A stretch of DNA of 64,000 nucleotides from JADLHS01 sp020848635. GTDB taxonomy: Bacteria > Verrucomicrobiota > Verrucomicrobiia > Limisphaerales > JADLHS01. The position numbers were made by a program, and so were the translations under genes. The stretch's first letter is position 1. Each line of letters begins with the position of its first letter. The stretch covers positions 620,001-684,000 of the forward strand of contig JBAOIL010000039.1 of assembly GCA_037044975.1 (NCBI GenBank), read 5' to 3'. Shown piece by piece: positions 1 to 9,250 of the stretch. Under the pieces are notes generated by a model. That model was not told the DNA's origin. It searched no databases and was given only the letters and a program-made list of their open reading frames with translations.

Positions 1-769
1 CTGACACCTCAGGAAACACACACTCCGCAGCCCAGAAGTAACTCCCACTCGAAGCATCTGGTTCAATCTGAAATTTCCCACCGCCCCACGGAAACACCTC
101 CACCAGTTTTTCCGTCATCGTCACATATGGCGCTTCCTCATCATCGTCGCCAGCCACTTTCACATCCCAGCCACCGTGCTTGGCGGAAAGCAAAAGTGCC
201 GAAGCAAACTGTGAACTCTCCGTGATGCTCACCGTGCAGCCTCGCACCTCCGGCTTCTCACCTCGCACCTGCCCGTGAATTACCACGGGGAGTTTGTCAT
301 TCGCCGAATCCACGCGATAACCGAGCTCCCGCAACGCCTTGAACAACTCCGCCTGCGGTCGTTCGTGCATTCGCGGCACCCCGGACAAGCGATAAACTCC
401 ATTCCCCAAACAAACCATCGCGGCCAGAAAGCGGGCCGCGGTTCCGGCATTCCCAACGAACAACTCAAGCGGTTTTTCCGCCGTGCCTGCTTTTGGAATT
501 CTCCCGCCCTGCCCTTTTACCGTAATGGTGCGATTGCAGAACTCAGCGGGGTCATTCTCCACGCGCACATCGAAACCCAGCGTCCGCAACGCCTCGGTCA
601 TCACCTGCGTATCTTCGCTCCAGAGCGCGCCAGTCAACGTCACTTCACCATCTGCCAAGGCCGCCAAAATGAGCGCGCGATTCGTGATGCTCTTCGAGCC
701 CGGCACGGTGACCTCCGCGCGCACCGGTTTGGCGAGCGGGACGATTTCGATGAGATCAGGTAACGCCAT
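1..769 (-). CDS. aroA: 3-phosphoshikimate 1-carboxyvinyltransferase (EPSP synthase), C-terminus cut by window edge
   Basis: Reading the minus strand from an ATG at 769 gives 256 codons open to the left edge. The product condenses phosphoenolpyruvate with shikimate 3-phosphate, the sixth step of the shikimate pathway, in the cytoplasm. Visible family signatures are VPGSKSITNRAL near residue 23 (substrate-binding Lys/Ser/Arg), FVGNAGTAARFL near residue 95 (PEP loop), MHERPQAEL near residue 120 and ESSQFASALLLSA near residue 175. The usual length is about 430 residues, so roughly the first 60 percent is present. It lies downstream of tyrA on the same strand with a 114-base gap that holds a short inverted repeat (TTCATCC at 781-787 and GGATGAA at 790-796). 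Chorismate supply next to prephenate dehydrogenase makes biological sense. Confidence 0.95.
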   Translation of the reverse strand, partial: MALPDLIEIVPLAKPVRAEVTVPGSKSITNRALILAALADGEVTLTGALWSEDTQVMTEALRTLGFDVRVENDPAEFCNRTITVKGQGGRIPKAGTAEKPLELFVGNAGTAARFLAAMVCLGNGVYRLSGVPRMHERPQAELFKALRELGYRVDSANDKLPVVIHGQVRGEKPEVRGCTVSITESSQFASALLLSAKHGGWDVKVAGDDDEEAPYVTMTEKLVEVFPWGGGKFQIEPDASSGSYFWAAECVFPEVS

Positions 770-883
770 TGGCAGATGGATTCATCCCCGGATGAACACG
801 ATCCCGCTGGGATGAACAGATTTGTGCCACCGTTTCAATCCGTCTTCCCATCGCTGAGTGTCGGTGTTCATCGGGGGTGGAAT

Positions 884-1780
884 TTATTCTGGCGAACCCG
901 AGACACATCCCAACCGCCAGCGATCACGTCGCTCCTTGGCCGCCTGAAACAAGCCTTCCACCTCGTCGGCTTTACCCCGGCGGAGAATCCTCTGCACGCG
1001 TTGTAACTCGCGGACGAAATTGTCCAAAGCCCCCCGCAGTTGCAGCCGGTTGGCCAACGCGATGTCCCGCCACATTTCCGGCGAGCCGGACGCAATGCGC
1101 GTCGTGTCGCGAAACCCCGTCGCGCACAGCGCCGCCTGCTGCTTGGGGTGCTTGGGATCCAGGATTGATGCCGCCAGCGTCGCCGCCACAAGGTGCGGCA
1201 GGTGGCTGGACCGACTGACCAGTGCATCATGCAGCTCCGGCGCGAGCGATAGCAAACGGCCGCCGAGGGCTTTCCAGAACAGTTCCACCTTGCGCAGTGC
1301 CGCCGGGTGCGTCCGTTTCGTCGGCGTGACAACGCACATCGCACATTCAAATAAATCCGCCCGCGCCGCAGATACCCCAACTTGCTCCGCGCCCGCCATC
1401 GGATGACTGCCAACAAAGTGCGCGCCGGCGTTTTTCACGATTAACTCAAGGTCCGACACCACGCTTGCCTTCACGCTGCCCACATCCGTTACGATGGCTC
1501 CGCGTTTCAGCGCCGGCAGCAACTGTTGCCCGAGCGAACGCATCTGAGCCAGCGGCGTGCAAAGAACCACGAGATCGGCGTCCCACACTGCGGCCAGCAA
1601 ATCCGTGGTGGCATAATCCACCGCCCCCACCTGCGCGCATTCCTGGATACTGGCCTCGCGACGGACATAACCCGCCACCTGCCGCGCGAGCCGACGGCGC
1701 TTCACCGCCAGCCCCAGCGACCCGCCGAGCAATCCAACGCCAACCAGGGTGATTTTGTTCCAACGCACGGCGCGGAGCAT
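884..1780 (-). CDS. tyrA: Prephenate/arogenate dehydrogenase
   Basis: The protein oxidatively decarboxylates prephenate (or arogenate) with NAD(P) in tyrosine synthesis. The N-terminal Rossmann fold shows GVGLLGGSLG close to the start, then VLCTPLAQM, a TDVGSVK segment and HFVGSHPMAGAE, the substrate-binding His/Met-Ala-Gly signature. The helical dimerisation half carries SHLPHLVAATLA and GFRDTTRIASGSPEMW. The frame is open to 1828, but the ATG at 1780 (MLRAVRWNKITLVG) puts the dinucleotide-binding strand at the usual distance and is preferred, giving about 298 residues. It sits between a CbiX-like gene (52-base gap) and aroA, all on the minus strand, a probable operon. No ACT domain is visible at the C-terminus, so feedback control by tyrosine through that domain is not expected. 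Confidence 0.93.
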   Translation of the reverse strand: MLRAVRWNKITLVGVGLLGGSLGLAVKRRRLARQVAGYVRREASIQECAQVGAVDYATTDLLAAVWDADLVVLCTPLAQMRSLGQQLLPALKRGAIVTDVGSVKASVVSDLELIVKNAGAHFVGSHPMAGAEQVGVSAARADLFECAMCVVTPTKRTHPAALRKVELFWKALGGRLLSLAPELHDALVSRSSHLPHLVAATLAASILDPKHPKQQAALCATGFRDTTRIASGSPEMWRDIALANRLQLRGALDNFVRELQRVQRILRRGKADEVEGLFQAAKERRDRWRLGCVSGSPE

Positions 1781-1832
1781 AGCGGATGAATGATGGCGGA
1801 TGGAAGATAGAAAACGCCGCTCCGCCATTTCG

Positions 1833-2669
1833 CTACCCGCGATCTTCCCCCCGGACCCGTTCCCGCACCCGTTCCAGAATTACCTCCACAATTCCGGACT
1901 CGCTCCCCACGGCACGGGAGTACCAAGCAAGTTTCCCCTTCCGTTCCGTGGGATTTCGCCAGGTGGAGTGGCCGGCGGCAATCCGTTGTTTCACCACCGA
2001 CTCCGGCTCCCCCAGCAATACCGGAATGTCCTCGACCGTATGCAGGCCGTCACTGATGAAGAACGGCACCACCACGAGATTTCGCGTCAGCGTCAGCGCG
2101 TAACACTCGGGAATCCCTGGGGTTTCCTCCATGAAAACAGCGTGAACGGCGGCATAGAGTTGTTGTGCTCGAATCAATTCCACCTGGCGCTCGATGGCCT
2201 TCCGTGAATTGTCGTTCCGGCCGGTGCCGTGACCGGCGATGAACAAGGTAAGGTCGCTCGGCTTCGGCGCCCTGGGAAACGGGTGTTTTGCCACCACCTC
2301 GCGGGCGCGGGCGAGAATTACCTCGGTCATGCAGTCGTGCGTACCAACCGGGCGGCAGTAAGAAAGTCTGAAGTCGGGGGTCTGAAGACTAAAGTTGGCG
2401 TCCAGTCCCAACGCGCGCGGGATGACTTCGTGGCTGAAGTAGCCCTCACTAATGAACAAGGGCACGATGAAGACCCACGGCGCTTGAATCTCCGCCAGGA
2501 CTTGCTTCACCTGAGGCTCCTGCTTCCAGAACGCGGCGCGAACTTCCGCGAATATTCCGCGCCGCCGCAATTCGCCTGCGTGTTGGAGCACCGGCAAGGC
2601 TGAGGCGTCATTCTGGGTCGTACCATGACCCAGAACGACCAGGGCCGCGTCAGAAAGGCTTTGCCGCAT
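1833..2669 (-). CDS. Tandem CbiX/SirB-like chelatase family protein
   Basis: A 278-residue protein with two CbiX-like halves. The first half has LVVLGHGTTQND (residues 10-22) with the metal-site His and VPLFISEGYFSHEVIP; the second has LFIAGHGTGRNDN near residue 142 and VVVPFFISDGLHTVEDIP. Each half carries one His in a GHG motif and a second in the SxGxxxxxxIP segment, the pattern of sirohydrochlorin cobalto-/ferrochelatases. Related proteins insert Co or Fe into sirohydrochlorin, but no other cobalamin or siroheme gene is nearby, so the substrate is not established. It is the first gene of the cbiX-like - tyrA - aroA minus-strand group. Many bacteria encode single-domain CbiX(S); the duplicated form resembles class II chelatases. 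Confidence 0.8.
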   Translation of the reverse strand: MRQSLSDAALVVLGHGTTQNDASALPVLQHAGELRRRGIFAEVRAAFWKQEPQVKQVLAEIQAPWVFIVPLFISEGYFSHEVIPRALGLDANFSLQTPDFRLSYCRPVGTHDCMTEVILARAREVVAKHPFPRAPKPSDLTLFIAGHGTGRNDNSRKAIERQVELIRAQQLYAAVHAVFMEETPGIPECYALTLTRNLVVVPFFISDGLHTVEDIPVLLGEPESVVKQRIAAGHSTWRNPTERKGKLAWYSRAVGSESGIVEVILERVRERVRGEDRG

Positions 2670-2804
2670 CAGGTCTAATGGTTAGCCAAGGTTTCCCCAT
2701 GCCGCAAGGCGGCGTTAACCGAAAGCAAGTGTTGGCGAAACGATTGAATGTTTTTGACTCGGCCACCGTCTTTCGTTCTAATTTGCTAAATTCAATAACA
2801 ATCC

Positions 2805-3254
2805 ATGAAGAATAAAATGACCATCTCCCAAAACTTGATCATCCTGACCGTTGTCGCGTCGGTGGTTGCTTTGAGCACAACCGGGCGCGCGGAGGAACAT
2901 AAGCGACCGACCATTGACGCAAGCAAGCTCCCGCCCGCCGCGACCAAACCGGGCGTAACCTACGAGGGCGACATCAAAGCGATCTTCGAAAAATCTTGCG
3001 TGAAATGCCACAATGCCGAAAAACCCAAGGCCAAACTCAATTTGACCACTTTGGCGGGCACGCTCAAAGGCAGTGGGGACGGCAAAGTCATCGAGTCCGG
3101 CAACAGTGCAAAGAGCCTTTTAGTTGCCAGCGTGGCCCGTATCGGTGCGGAAGACGATTGGATGCCACCGAAGGACAACAAAGCGAACATCGGTCCGCTC
3201 ACTGTCGAGCAGGTGGGCTTGATTCGGGCCTGGATTGATCAAGGCGCAAAGTAA
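2805..3254 (+). CDS. Small planctomycete-type cytochrome c (PSCyt1-like), exported
   Basis: A 149-residue protein. An N-terminal signal peptide (hydrophobic run about residues 9-24, ending GRAEE) is followed by one c-type haem site, EKSCVKCHN, near residue 66. Later WMPPKDN supplies a Met in the position typical of a haem axial ligand. The C-terminal segment LTVEQVGLIRAWIDQGAK is characteristic of PSCyt1 domains of Planctomycetes and Verrucomicrobia, where the domain is usually fused to much larger PSD1 proteins; here it stands alone. It probably acts as a periplasmic electron carrier or redox domain, but its partner is not in the window. It is monocistronic, followed 20 bases later by a strong hairpin terminator. 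Confidence 0.82.
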   Translation: MKNKMTISQNLIILTVVASVVALSTTGRAEEHKRPTIDASKLPPAATKPGVTYEGDIKAIFEKSCVKCHNAEKPKAKLNLTTLAGTLKGSGDGKVIESGNSAKSLLVASVARIGAEDDWMPPKDNKANIGPLTVEQVGLIRAWIDQGAK

Positions 3255-3274
3255 TCTGCGTTTATCAGCGACCC

Positions 3275-3302
3275 AGCGCGGGCCCATCAGCCCGCGCTTT
3301 TT
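3275..3302 (+). terminator. Rho-independent terminator after the cytochrome gene
   Basis: AGCGCGGGC (3275-3283) pairs perfectly with GCCCGCGCT (3290-3298) across a six-base loop, and a T run follows at once. It lies 20 bases after the cytochrome stop codon. Confidence 0.88.
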
Positions 3303-3320
3303 CTTTGCTGCCGCAATCCC

Positions 3321-3644
3321 TCATCCCTTCCGACGGTAACCAATGGTCTCCAGGCGGCTGTCCAACTCGATCACCGAATAGCCCCAAGGCAGGTAGCGGC
3401 TGGGGCCTTTGCATTCGGGATGCTCAACACGCCAGGCAATAACCTCCCACCCATCCTTGGCTTTCACGACCTCCCATTCGGCCCGATCGGCCCAGGGTTC
3501 TTTTTGCTCCAATAACCGCCGGGCGGCCGCAATTTGATTGCGGTAGCGGCCTTGTGGATTCTCGGGTTGCGCCATGCGGGCCGTTCTCCCGTCGCACCCG
3601 GAAAGCAGCGCGAGAACCAAAGCGATAATCCAGCATCTGGCCAT
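3321..3644 (-). CDS. Small predicted lipoprotein, unknown function
   Basis: A 107-residue protein with a short lipoprotein signal: MARCWIIALVLALLSGC, with the lipobox LLSGC placing the acylated Cys at residue 17. The mature part is short and charged, with AARRLLEQKEPWADRAEWEV and a C-terminal WGYSVIELDSRLETIGYRRKG. I recognise no domain. It lies downstream of dnaG on the same strand with a 148-base gap, so it could be read from the same transcript or have its own promoter. The lipobox and even reading frame make it a believable gene, but with no functional prediction. Confidence 0.6.
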   Translation of the reverse strand: MARCWIIALVLALLSGCDGRTARMAQPENPQGRYRNQIAAARRLLEQKEPWADRAEWEVVKAKDGWEVIAWRVEHPECKGPSRYLPWGYSVIELDSRLETIGYRRKG

Positions 3645-3792
3645 TATCCGTAACTATCGGCAGGGCGACGTCCGACTTAAGCGGGACGGTGAAGCAGCAA
3701 ACCACGGATGGACCCCAATCAGCGGGGCCGAGCAGACTCTGGCAAAGGTTATTTCGACTCACCGACTGGCAGGGAAGCGACAGCGTGGGTGA

Positions 3793-5608
3793 CTAATGCT
3801 GTTCGGCCAGTGGAATCAACGGGGAACGCTTTAGCAGCCGCAACTCTTGTTGGCGGCGAAGCACCTCGTGTTTCTCCGCGTCACCCAAATCAGGTTGCGC
3901 GATGCGCTGCGTCAGCGCCGCCATCTGCCGGTCAATCGCTTGATTGCGCAGCTTCAGCGTCAGGTCGGCAAGCTGTTGCTCCGGATTGGGAATCTCGCGT
4001 TCCTCCATCGTGGCTTCGGTAATCAGACTGCGCTCGGATTCCGTCTCGAAAGCAACCAGAAATTGCCCGAGGCTCCGGCCTGACCCGTCCGTCTGACTCT
4101 CAACCCATCGGATCATAATCGTCCGGATGACCTCGTGCTGAATCCAACTGGCCTCGAGATGGGCCGCCAGCCATTCGGTTGCCGCGTGATTTTTCAAGGC
4201 GAGCTTGAGCAGCCAAAGCTCCTGCGCTGAAGGCGGCGGCATGGCACTCTCAAGGGTCTCCGCGGTTTCAAAGGATTCCTCCTCCGACACGGCCACTTTT
4301 GGCAGTGTGACCTTCTTGAATTCCGCACGCATCGCATCCGGCGTGACCCCGAGCCGCAGCGCGGTTTTCTGGGCATACTTGTCCACGAGCACGGTGTTGC
4401 CGGTTTTGCGAACCGCCTCGGCCATTTCGCGCAATACAACCAGCCGCCCTTTGTCCGCGGCAATATCGTTGGTGCGGCACAAGCGGTTCAGGAGGTAGTC
4501 AAAAAAACCTTCCGCCCCCTCGATCAGTTTCCGAAACGCCTCGCCGCCATTCGCCTTGATGAAGCTGTCCGGATCGTGCGGCGCCGGGCACCACAGCGAC
4601 ACGCACAGCGAGGCCAGAAGCAAGCAAACTATCAAGCGAGCGCACGGCGGCGTTTTGCCCGGCGTTATCCGAATCAAAACACAATACGACTTCGTCCACG
4701 TAACGCTTGATGATCCGCGCGTGCTGGTCGGTAAACGCGGTACCTTGCGGCGCGACGATGTTCTGCACGCCCGCCATGAAACAGGCTATCATGTCGAGCT
4801 GGCCTTCGCACACGATGGCAGAGCCGGCGTCGAGAATGGCACGCTTGGATTTGTCGAGCCCGAAGAACACCTTGCTCTTGGTGAAGATGGGCGTCTCCGG
4901 TGAATTGACATACTTCGCCGTCTTTTCATCGCCGGCCAGCACGCGCCCGCTGAAACCGATCACCCGTCCCTGCTCATCGCAGATCGGGAACATCAATCGC
5001 CCACGAAAACGGTCGTAATGGCGGTCGGTGCCTTCCTTTTTTAGAATGAGCCCGGCCTTTTCGACCACGGCGAGATCGTGGCCTTTGCTCCGCGCCCAGT
5101 TGACCGTGTCATCCCAAGCCTCGGGCGCCGCGCCGATCCGGAACAATTTCACCGCTTCCTCGGAAACCCCACGCCTGGCAAGATACTCGCGTGCAAGCTG
5201 GCCGGCGGCTTCATTGGCCAGACAGGTCTGCCAGCGCTGCGTGATTTGCTCGTGGATTTGCAGCAACTGATCCTTGATGTGACGAGATTCCTGTGCGGCG
5301 GGATTTTGCTCGAACTCCAGGGGAATTTTCGCCCGCTCGGCCAACCGGCGCACGGCGTCCACGAAACCAATATTCTCGTATTCCTTGACGAAGGTGAACA
5401 CATCCCCGCCCTTGTGGCAGCCGAAGCAGTGGAAAATCTGCTTTTGCGGATTGACGTTGAAGCTGGGGGACTTTTCCTTGTGAAACGGACAGAGCGCCGT
5501 GAAGTTTCCGCCCGCCCGTTTCAACGGCAAATAGCCGCCAATGACATCCACGATGTCACTGGCGGCGCGGATTTGTTCGAGAGTGTTGTCGGAAAACAGC
5601 CCAGCCAC
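3793..5608 (-). CDS. dnaG: DNA primase, interrupted by an apparent one-base insertion
   Basis: DnaG makes RNA primers at the replication fork. The N-terminal zinc ribbon CPFHKEKSPSF...FHCFGC (CHC2 type) begins about 35 residues in. The Toprim domain shows YDRFRGRLMFPICDEQG, GFSGRVL, VCEGQLDMIACFMAG and LCFDSDNAG. The first 345 codons are in one frame and the C-terminal helicase-binding part (3793 to about 4580) in another. Around 4581-4583 the text reads ...VRVAVVP then APHDPDSFIKANGG once one base is removed from cccggcgcc. The total of 1816 nucleotides equals 605 codons plus one base, the normal length for DnaG. The start is uncertain: GTG at 5608 is my choice, since no ATG is available close to the conserved region. 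It follows cvpA by 32 bases. An essential gene broken this way is more likely an assembly error than a real mutation. Confidence 0.9.
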
Positions 5609-5640
5609 GCGTTTATCAAGACGCAAACCGGGCAGCGCGT

Positions 5641-6258
5641 CTAGGGCAAAGTGAATTCTTTCCGCTTCACCTGCTGCGCGACCACCCCGGGGGCGGTAGG
5701 TTTGATGAGGAGAAAACTGAGATGCTTCTTTACCTGCGCCCCGACCAGGGATTGATCCATGATATCCGACTGCACCGATTGCAGTGTGGGGAAAAACTGG
5801 CTGCCGTAATTCTCGTCCTGAAATTTCGTCATCGCGTTGATTTCGGACGTCAGGTAGAGGCGCGCATTGAGCAGCGCGAGAAACGCGAGAATGATACACG
5901 CAAAGCGCACCATGCCAGCGGGCATGGCAAGATAATACTCGGCCTTGCCAAATGTGTCGCTGCCTTTCAGTCGCTCGCCGATCACTCGATTGAGGAAGAC
6001 GAACACCAACACCACAAACGCGGCCGTCAGGGCATAGGCAAGGATGTAGGCGAAGAGTTTGCCCAGCCCGATTGTGGTCGCGAGCCACACCCCCAGCGGT
6101 TCATAGGCGATGCCGCACAAGAGCACGAGGGCGACCCAGTTTAACATGAACATCACCTCCTGCGACATGCCATGCTTGCGACCGCTCCGGATGCCGATCA
6201 TCAAAAGGATCAGCACCACGATGTCGAACCAGTTAAATGGCAGATGGGCAGTGTTCAT
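5641..6258 (-). CDS. CvpA-family inner-membrane protein
   Basis: About 205 residues with four predicted membrane segments: FDIVVLILLMIGIRSG, FMLNWVALVLLCGIAY, ILAYALTAAFVVLVFVFLNR and FACIILAFLALLNARLYL. The SGRKHGMSQE loop after the first helix matches the conserved region of CvpA, a colicin V production protein also linked to envelope integrity. The ATG at 6258 (MNTAHLPFNWFDIV) places the first helix at the usual distance; an upstream in-frame ATG at 6282 is possible. The C-terminus is a hydrophilic tail of about 80 residues. It lies between the TPR lipoprotein gene and dnaG on the minus strand with gaps of 75 and 32 bases, so one transcript is likely. Confidence 0.8.
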   Translation of the reverse strand: MNTAHLPFNWFDIVVLILLMIGIRSGRKHGMSQEVMFMLNWVALVLLCGIAYEPLGVWLATTIGLGKLFAYILAYALTAAFVVLVFVFLNRVIGERLKGSDTFGKAEYYLAMPAGMVRFACIILAFLALLNARLYLTSEINAMTKFQDENYGSQFFPTLQSVQSDIMDQSLVGAQVKKHLSFLLIKPTAPGVVAQQVKRKEFTLP

Positions 6259-6333
6259 AATTGAGGCAATCTTGGCAGCCATGCGATAGCTACGCCGCCT
6301 CAATTCAGAATCAGCCGTTTCCGTGCCAGTGGT

Positions 6334-8040
6334 TCAGCCCGGATTGGCGACCAGCCAATAGCGAATGGCCTGCGCCTGCGGATTGCGGGGGTCCAACTGC
6401 AAAACCCGGGCATAATGCCGGCGGGCGCGGGCGATATCACGGAGTTGCTCCGCATACAGATTGCCCAAGGTCAGATGTCCCCGTGCCTCATCCGGGTGCA
6501 GGGTGAGCAGCTTCTCCAACTCATCGGCGGCGTCTTTTGGATAATTGGCGGCCTTGAGCGTGAGCGCAAAATTATACCGGGCATCGGCCGAGTCGGGCCG
6601 GAGCGCGAGCGCGGTTTCCCAAGCCCACAACGCCAAGCGGAAACTGCGCGCCTCAAAGGCTGCCAAGCCCAGGAGGTAATACGATTCAAAATAGCTTCCA
6701 TCCAACTGCCCCGCCCGGCGATATGCCTGGATTGCTTCCGACAAGCGACCAAGATTCTGGGCTTGTTGCCCCGCAATCAAGACCCGCTCCGCAGACGGGC
6801 GATCCCCGGCTGGCGGGACGGTCGGCGACTTATAACCGTAGCGCCCGCCAGGCTGGTTGGCCTCTTCCGGCGCGGGGCCGGGGGATGAGGTAGCGGAGGC
6901 CACGGCGAGACCATTGGTTTCGTCCACCGCCGTTTTCGGCTCTCGCTTGAACGGATTTAGCTTGGAAAAGAACCCGCGGTGCTCCGCCGTCGGCGCAGGC
7001 TCAGGCACGGGGTTGGTGGTAACTATCACGGGCGGCGGCGGGACCGGACTCCGGGAATTATCGACCACGGTTCTGCTAACCACAGGCTCAGGCAAATTGA
7101 CGACTTCAACCGGGGCGGGCGGCGGCGAAGTCGTAACCACCCGAACGGGTGACGATTTGACCACGACCTGGTTGGTGGCCGGCTTCGACGGTGGGAGGGG
7201 ACGTGGCGGAGTGGTTGCCACTAGCTTCAGGACATTGGTGGCGATTGTCCCCCGAGCCAAAACATTCGTTGCCCGGCGCGGTTGGGCGATGGTTGGTTGG
7301 GCCAGAGACCGTGCCAGCGCATTCACCGCTTCCCAATCGGCCGCCCGGGGCTGCAAGGTGAGGTATTCACGATAACGCCGCAACGCCTCGGTAGGATTGT
7401 TCAAATCCTGCTGGGATACGGTCGCCAGATTCAACAGCGCCGGGCGATAGTCCGGCTGCTGCTGGAGCGCCGCGTTAAAGGATTGCGCCGCTTCGGCCGC
7501 CCGTCCGCGCTGCCGTTGCGCCAGACCCAGACCGTTCAACGCCTCCGCACTTTTCGGATTCAGGCTGACCGCTTCGCGAAAACTCTTCTCCGCCGCCAGG
7601 GAGTTGGTTGCGCACAACTGCACGAGCCCCAACTTCAGCCAACCCTCCGGCGCATTGCCCCGACGCACGGTGTACGCCGTGAATTCCGATTTGGCCGCGT
7701 CGAGCCTGTTCTGCTCCAGCCAAAGGCAGCCGAGATTGAATCGCGCCTCCAGCAAATCACGATTCAGCGTCAGCGCCCGGGTGTAGGCATTGGCCGCATT
7801 GGGACCCTGCCCCGCACGATGATAGGCCAGCCCGAGATAATTCCACGCGTTCGCATTCGTCGGCATGAGCGACGTGGCGACCCTCAGTTCCAAGGTGGCC
7901 GCGTCGTATTCGCCGGCGTCGAGCAGTCGCTTGCCTTTCAGCAATGCCCTCGGTCCCGGCGGCGAACAAGCCGTCAGGAGAACCACGAGGGCCAGGATCA
8001 GACCACTGCCGAACGCGGCTCGATTTTTTGTGACGCGCAT
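6334..8040 (-). CDS. TPR-repeat lipoprotein with a proline-rich central linker
   Basis: About 568 residues. The N-terminus has a lipoprotein signal (LILALVVLLTAC). Two blocks of tetratricopeptide repeats are separated by a low-complexity linker. The first block (about residues 35-235) contains NAWNYLGLAYHRAG, AWLKLG-type and ALNGLGLAQRQRG repeats. The linker (about 240-400) is rich in Pro, Thr, Val and Asn, with PPPPV and PPAPV runs. The second block (about 425-565) has repeats such as YYLLGLAAFEARSF and ARGHLTLGNLYAEQL. TPR lipoproteins usually scaffold protein complexes at the inner or outer membrane; the partner is unknown. ATG 8040 (MRVTKN) is preferred over 8058. It diverges from the DUF362 gene with only 30 bases between starts and probably leads the cvpA-dnaG transcript. 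Confidence 0.82.
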   Translation of the reverse strand: MRVTKNRAAFGSGLILALVVLLTACSPPGPRALLKGKRLLDAGEYDAATLELRVATSLMPTNANAWNYLGLAYHRAGQGPNAANAYTRALTLNRDLLEARFNLGCLWLEQNRLDAAKSEFTAYTVRRGNAPEGWLKLGLVQLCATNSLAAEKSFREAVSLNPKSAEALNGLGLAQRQRGRAAEAAQSFNAALQQQPDYRPALLNLATVSQQDLNNPTEALRRYREYLTLQPRAADWEAVNALARSLAQPTIAQPRRATNVLARGTIATNVLKLVATTPPRPLPPSKPATNQVVVKSSPVRVVTTSPPPAPVEVVNLPEPVVSRTVVDNSRSPVPPPPVIVTTNPVPEPAPTAEHRGFFSKLNPFKREPKTAVDETNGLAVASATSSPGPAPEEANQPGGRYGYKSPTVPPAGDRPSAERVLIAGQQAQNLGRLSEAIQAYRRAGQLDGSYFESYYLLGLAAFEARSFRLALWAWETALALRPDSADARYNFALTLKAANYPKDAADELEKLLTLHPDEARGHLTLGNLYAEQLRDIARARRHYARVLQLDPRNPQAQAIRYWLVANPG

Positions 8041-8070
8041 CGCTGCTCGTGGTACCATTCGCCCCCTGAC

Positions 8071-9153
8071 GTGTCAAGAAACGCACCATACACCCAACCA
8101 AATTCGCGCCGCCCCGGCCACCGGCTCCGGCTGGCGCTCTGGTGTGTTACGTTTGCCTGGCTGCCATCAACCGGCTTGCCCGCGGAGACCTTCACCACCA
8201 GCCTTGCTCCAACCGAACCGCGCGTTGTCATCGTGGAGGACCGGGCGGCCACGGAAGCCTTCCAGCCACGCCCGGAGGTGGTGGAGGCCATGGTCCGCCG
8301 CGGTCTAACCAACCTCACCGAGCAAACCACGCCGCGCGCGGCGTGGCTGAGTCTTGTCTCCCTCAATGACACCGTCGGACTGAAGGTGTATTCCCGCCCC
8401 GGTCCAAACAGCGGCACGCGGCCAGCCGTCGTTGCCGCCGTGGCCCAAAGCCTGATCGCCGCCGGCATGCCTTCGCAGCAGATCATCATCTGGGACAAGG
8501 AGGAGGCGGACTTGCGCGAAGCCGGATTCATGACGCTAGCCGCCCAACTCGGCGTCCGGGTGGCGGCCAGCACCAAGACGGGCTTCAATCCAACCAATTT
8601 TTACGATACCCCGCTCATTGGCAACCTGGTGTTCGGCGATCTTGAATTTGAAAAGAAGGGCGACGGCATCGGGCGAAAATCCTTTGTCGCCAAACTGGTT
8701 ACCAGTGAGATGACCAAAATCATCAACATCACGCCTCTGCTCAATAGCAACGAAGCCGGCGTCTGCGGTAATCTGTACGGCCTGGCCCTCGGCAGCGTGG
8801 ACAACAGCCTCCGGTTCGAGAACGATCCGGGCCGCCTCGCGCAAGCCGTGCCGGAAATTTACGCCCTCCCCATCCTGGGCGACCGCGTCGTGTTGAACAT
8901 CACCGACGCCCTCATCTGCCAGTATGAAGGCGGTCCGCGGGGGCTGCTGCACTACTCGGCAGTTCTGGATCAACTCCGGTTCAGCCGGGATCCCGTTGCG
9001 CTGGACGTGCTTTCGATCAAAGAATTAACGCACCAGCGCGGCAGCATGCATGGGCCCAATCTAAAGCCGAATATGGAACTCTACCGGAACGCCGCCCTAC
9101 TCGAACTCGGCGTCAGCGACGTATCACGAATCCAGGTTGAAACCCTGCGGTAA
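8071..9153 (+). CDS. Secreted DUF362-family protein
   Basis: About 360 residues. The frame is open far upstream as antisense to the TPR gene, but the GTG at 8071 starts a sensible signal peptide: a basic SRRPGHRLRL stretch, a hydrophobic core LALWCVTFAWL and a probable cleavage before ETFTTS. The mature region has VGLKVYSRPGPNSGTRPAVV, IIIWDKEEADLREAGF, INITPLLNSNEAGVCGNLYGLALGSVDN and LNITDALICQYEGGPRG, matching the DUF362 core. Many DUF362 proteins carry 4Fe-4S ferredoxin motifs; none is seen here, so an iron-sulfur role is not supported. It precedes two GH78-type genes on the same strand by 97 bases. Molecular function is unknown. Confidence 0.72.
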   Translation: MSRNAPYTQPNSRRPGHRLRLALWCVTFAWLPSTGLPAETFTTSLAPTEPRVVIVEDRAATEAFQPRPEVVEAMVRRGLTNLTEQTTPRAAWLSLVSLNDTVGLKVYSRPGPNSGTRPAVVAAVAQSLIAAGMPSQQIIIWDKEEADLREAGFMTLAAQLGVRVAASTKTGFNPTNFYDTPLIGNLVFGDLEFEKKGDGIGRKSFVAKLVTSEMTKIINITPLLNSNEAGVCGNLYGLALGSVDNSLRFENDPGRLAQAVPEIYALPILGDRVVLNITDALICQYEGGPRGLLHYSAVLDQLRFSRDPVALDVLSIKELTHQRGSMHGPNLKPNMELYRNAALLELGVSDVSRIQVETLR

Positions 9154-9250
9154 CCGGCTGTTTCTCTCGTAGGTTTCGTGGATAACCAATTCCCAAGCAA
9201 TCACAAATTGACTCGATTTCTACGCTGGTATTCCCATCATTCAGATCGCA

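Noticed and set aside
7282..8070. Upstream extension of the DUF362 frame to 7282
   Set aside because: It overlaps the TPR lipoprotein gene in antisense; a signal peptide only appears from the GTG at 8071.
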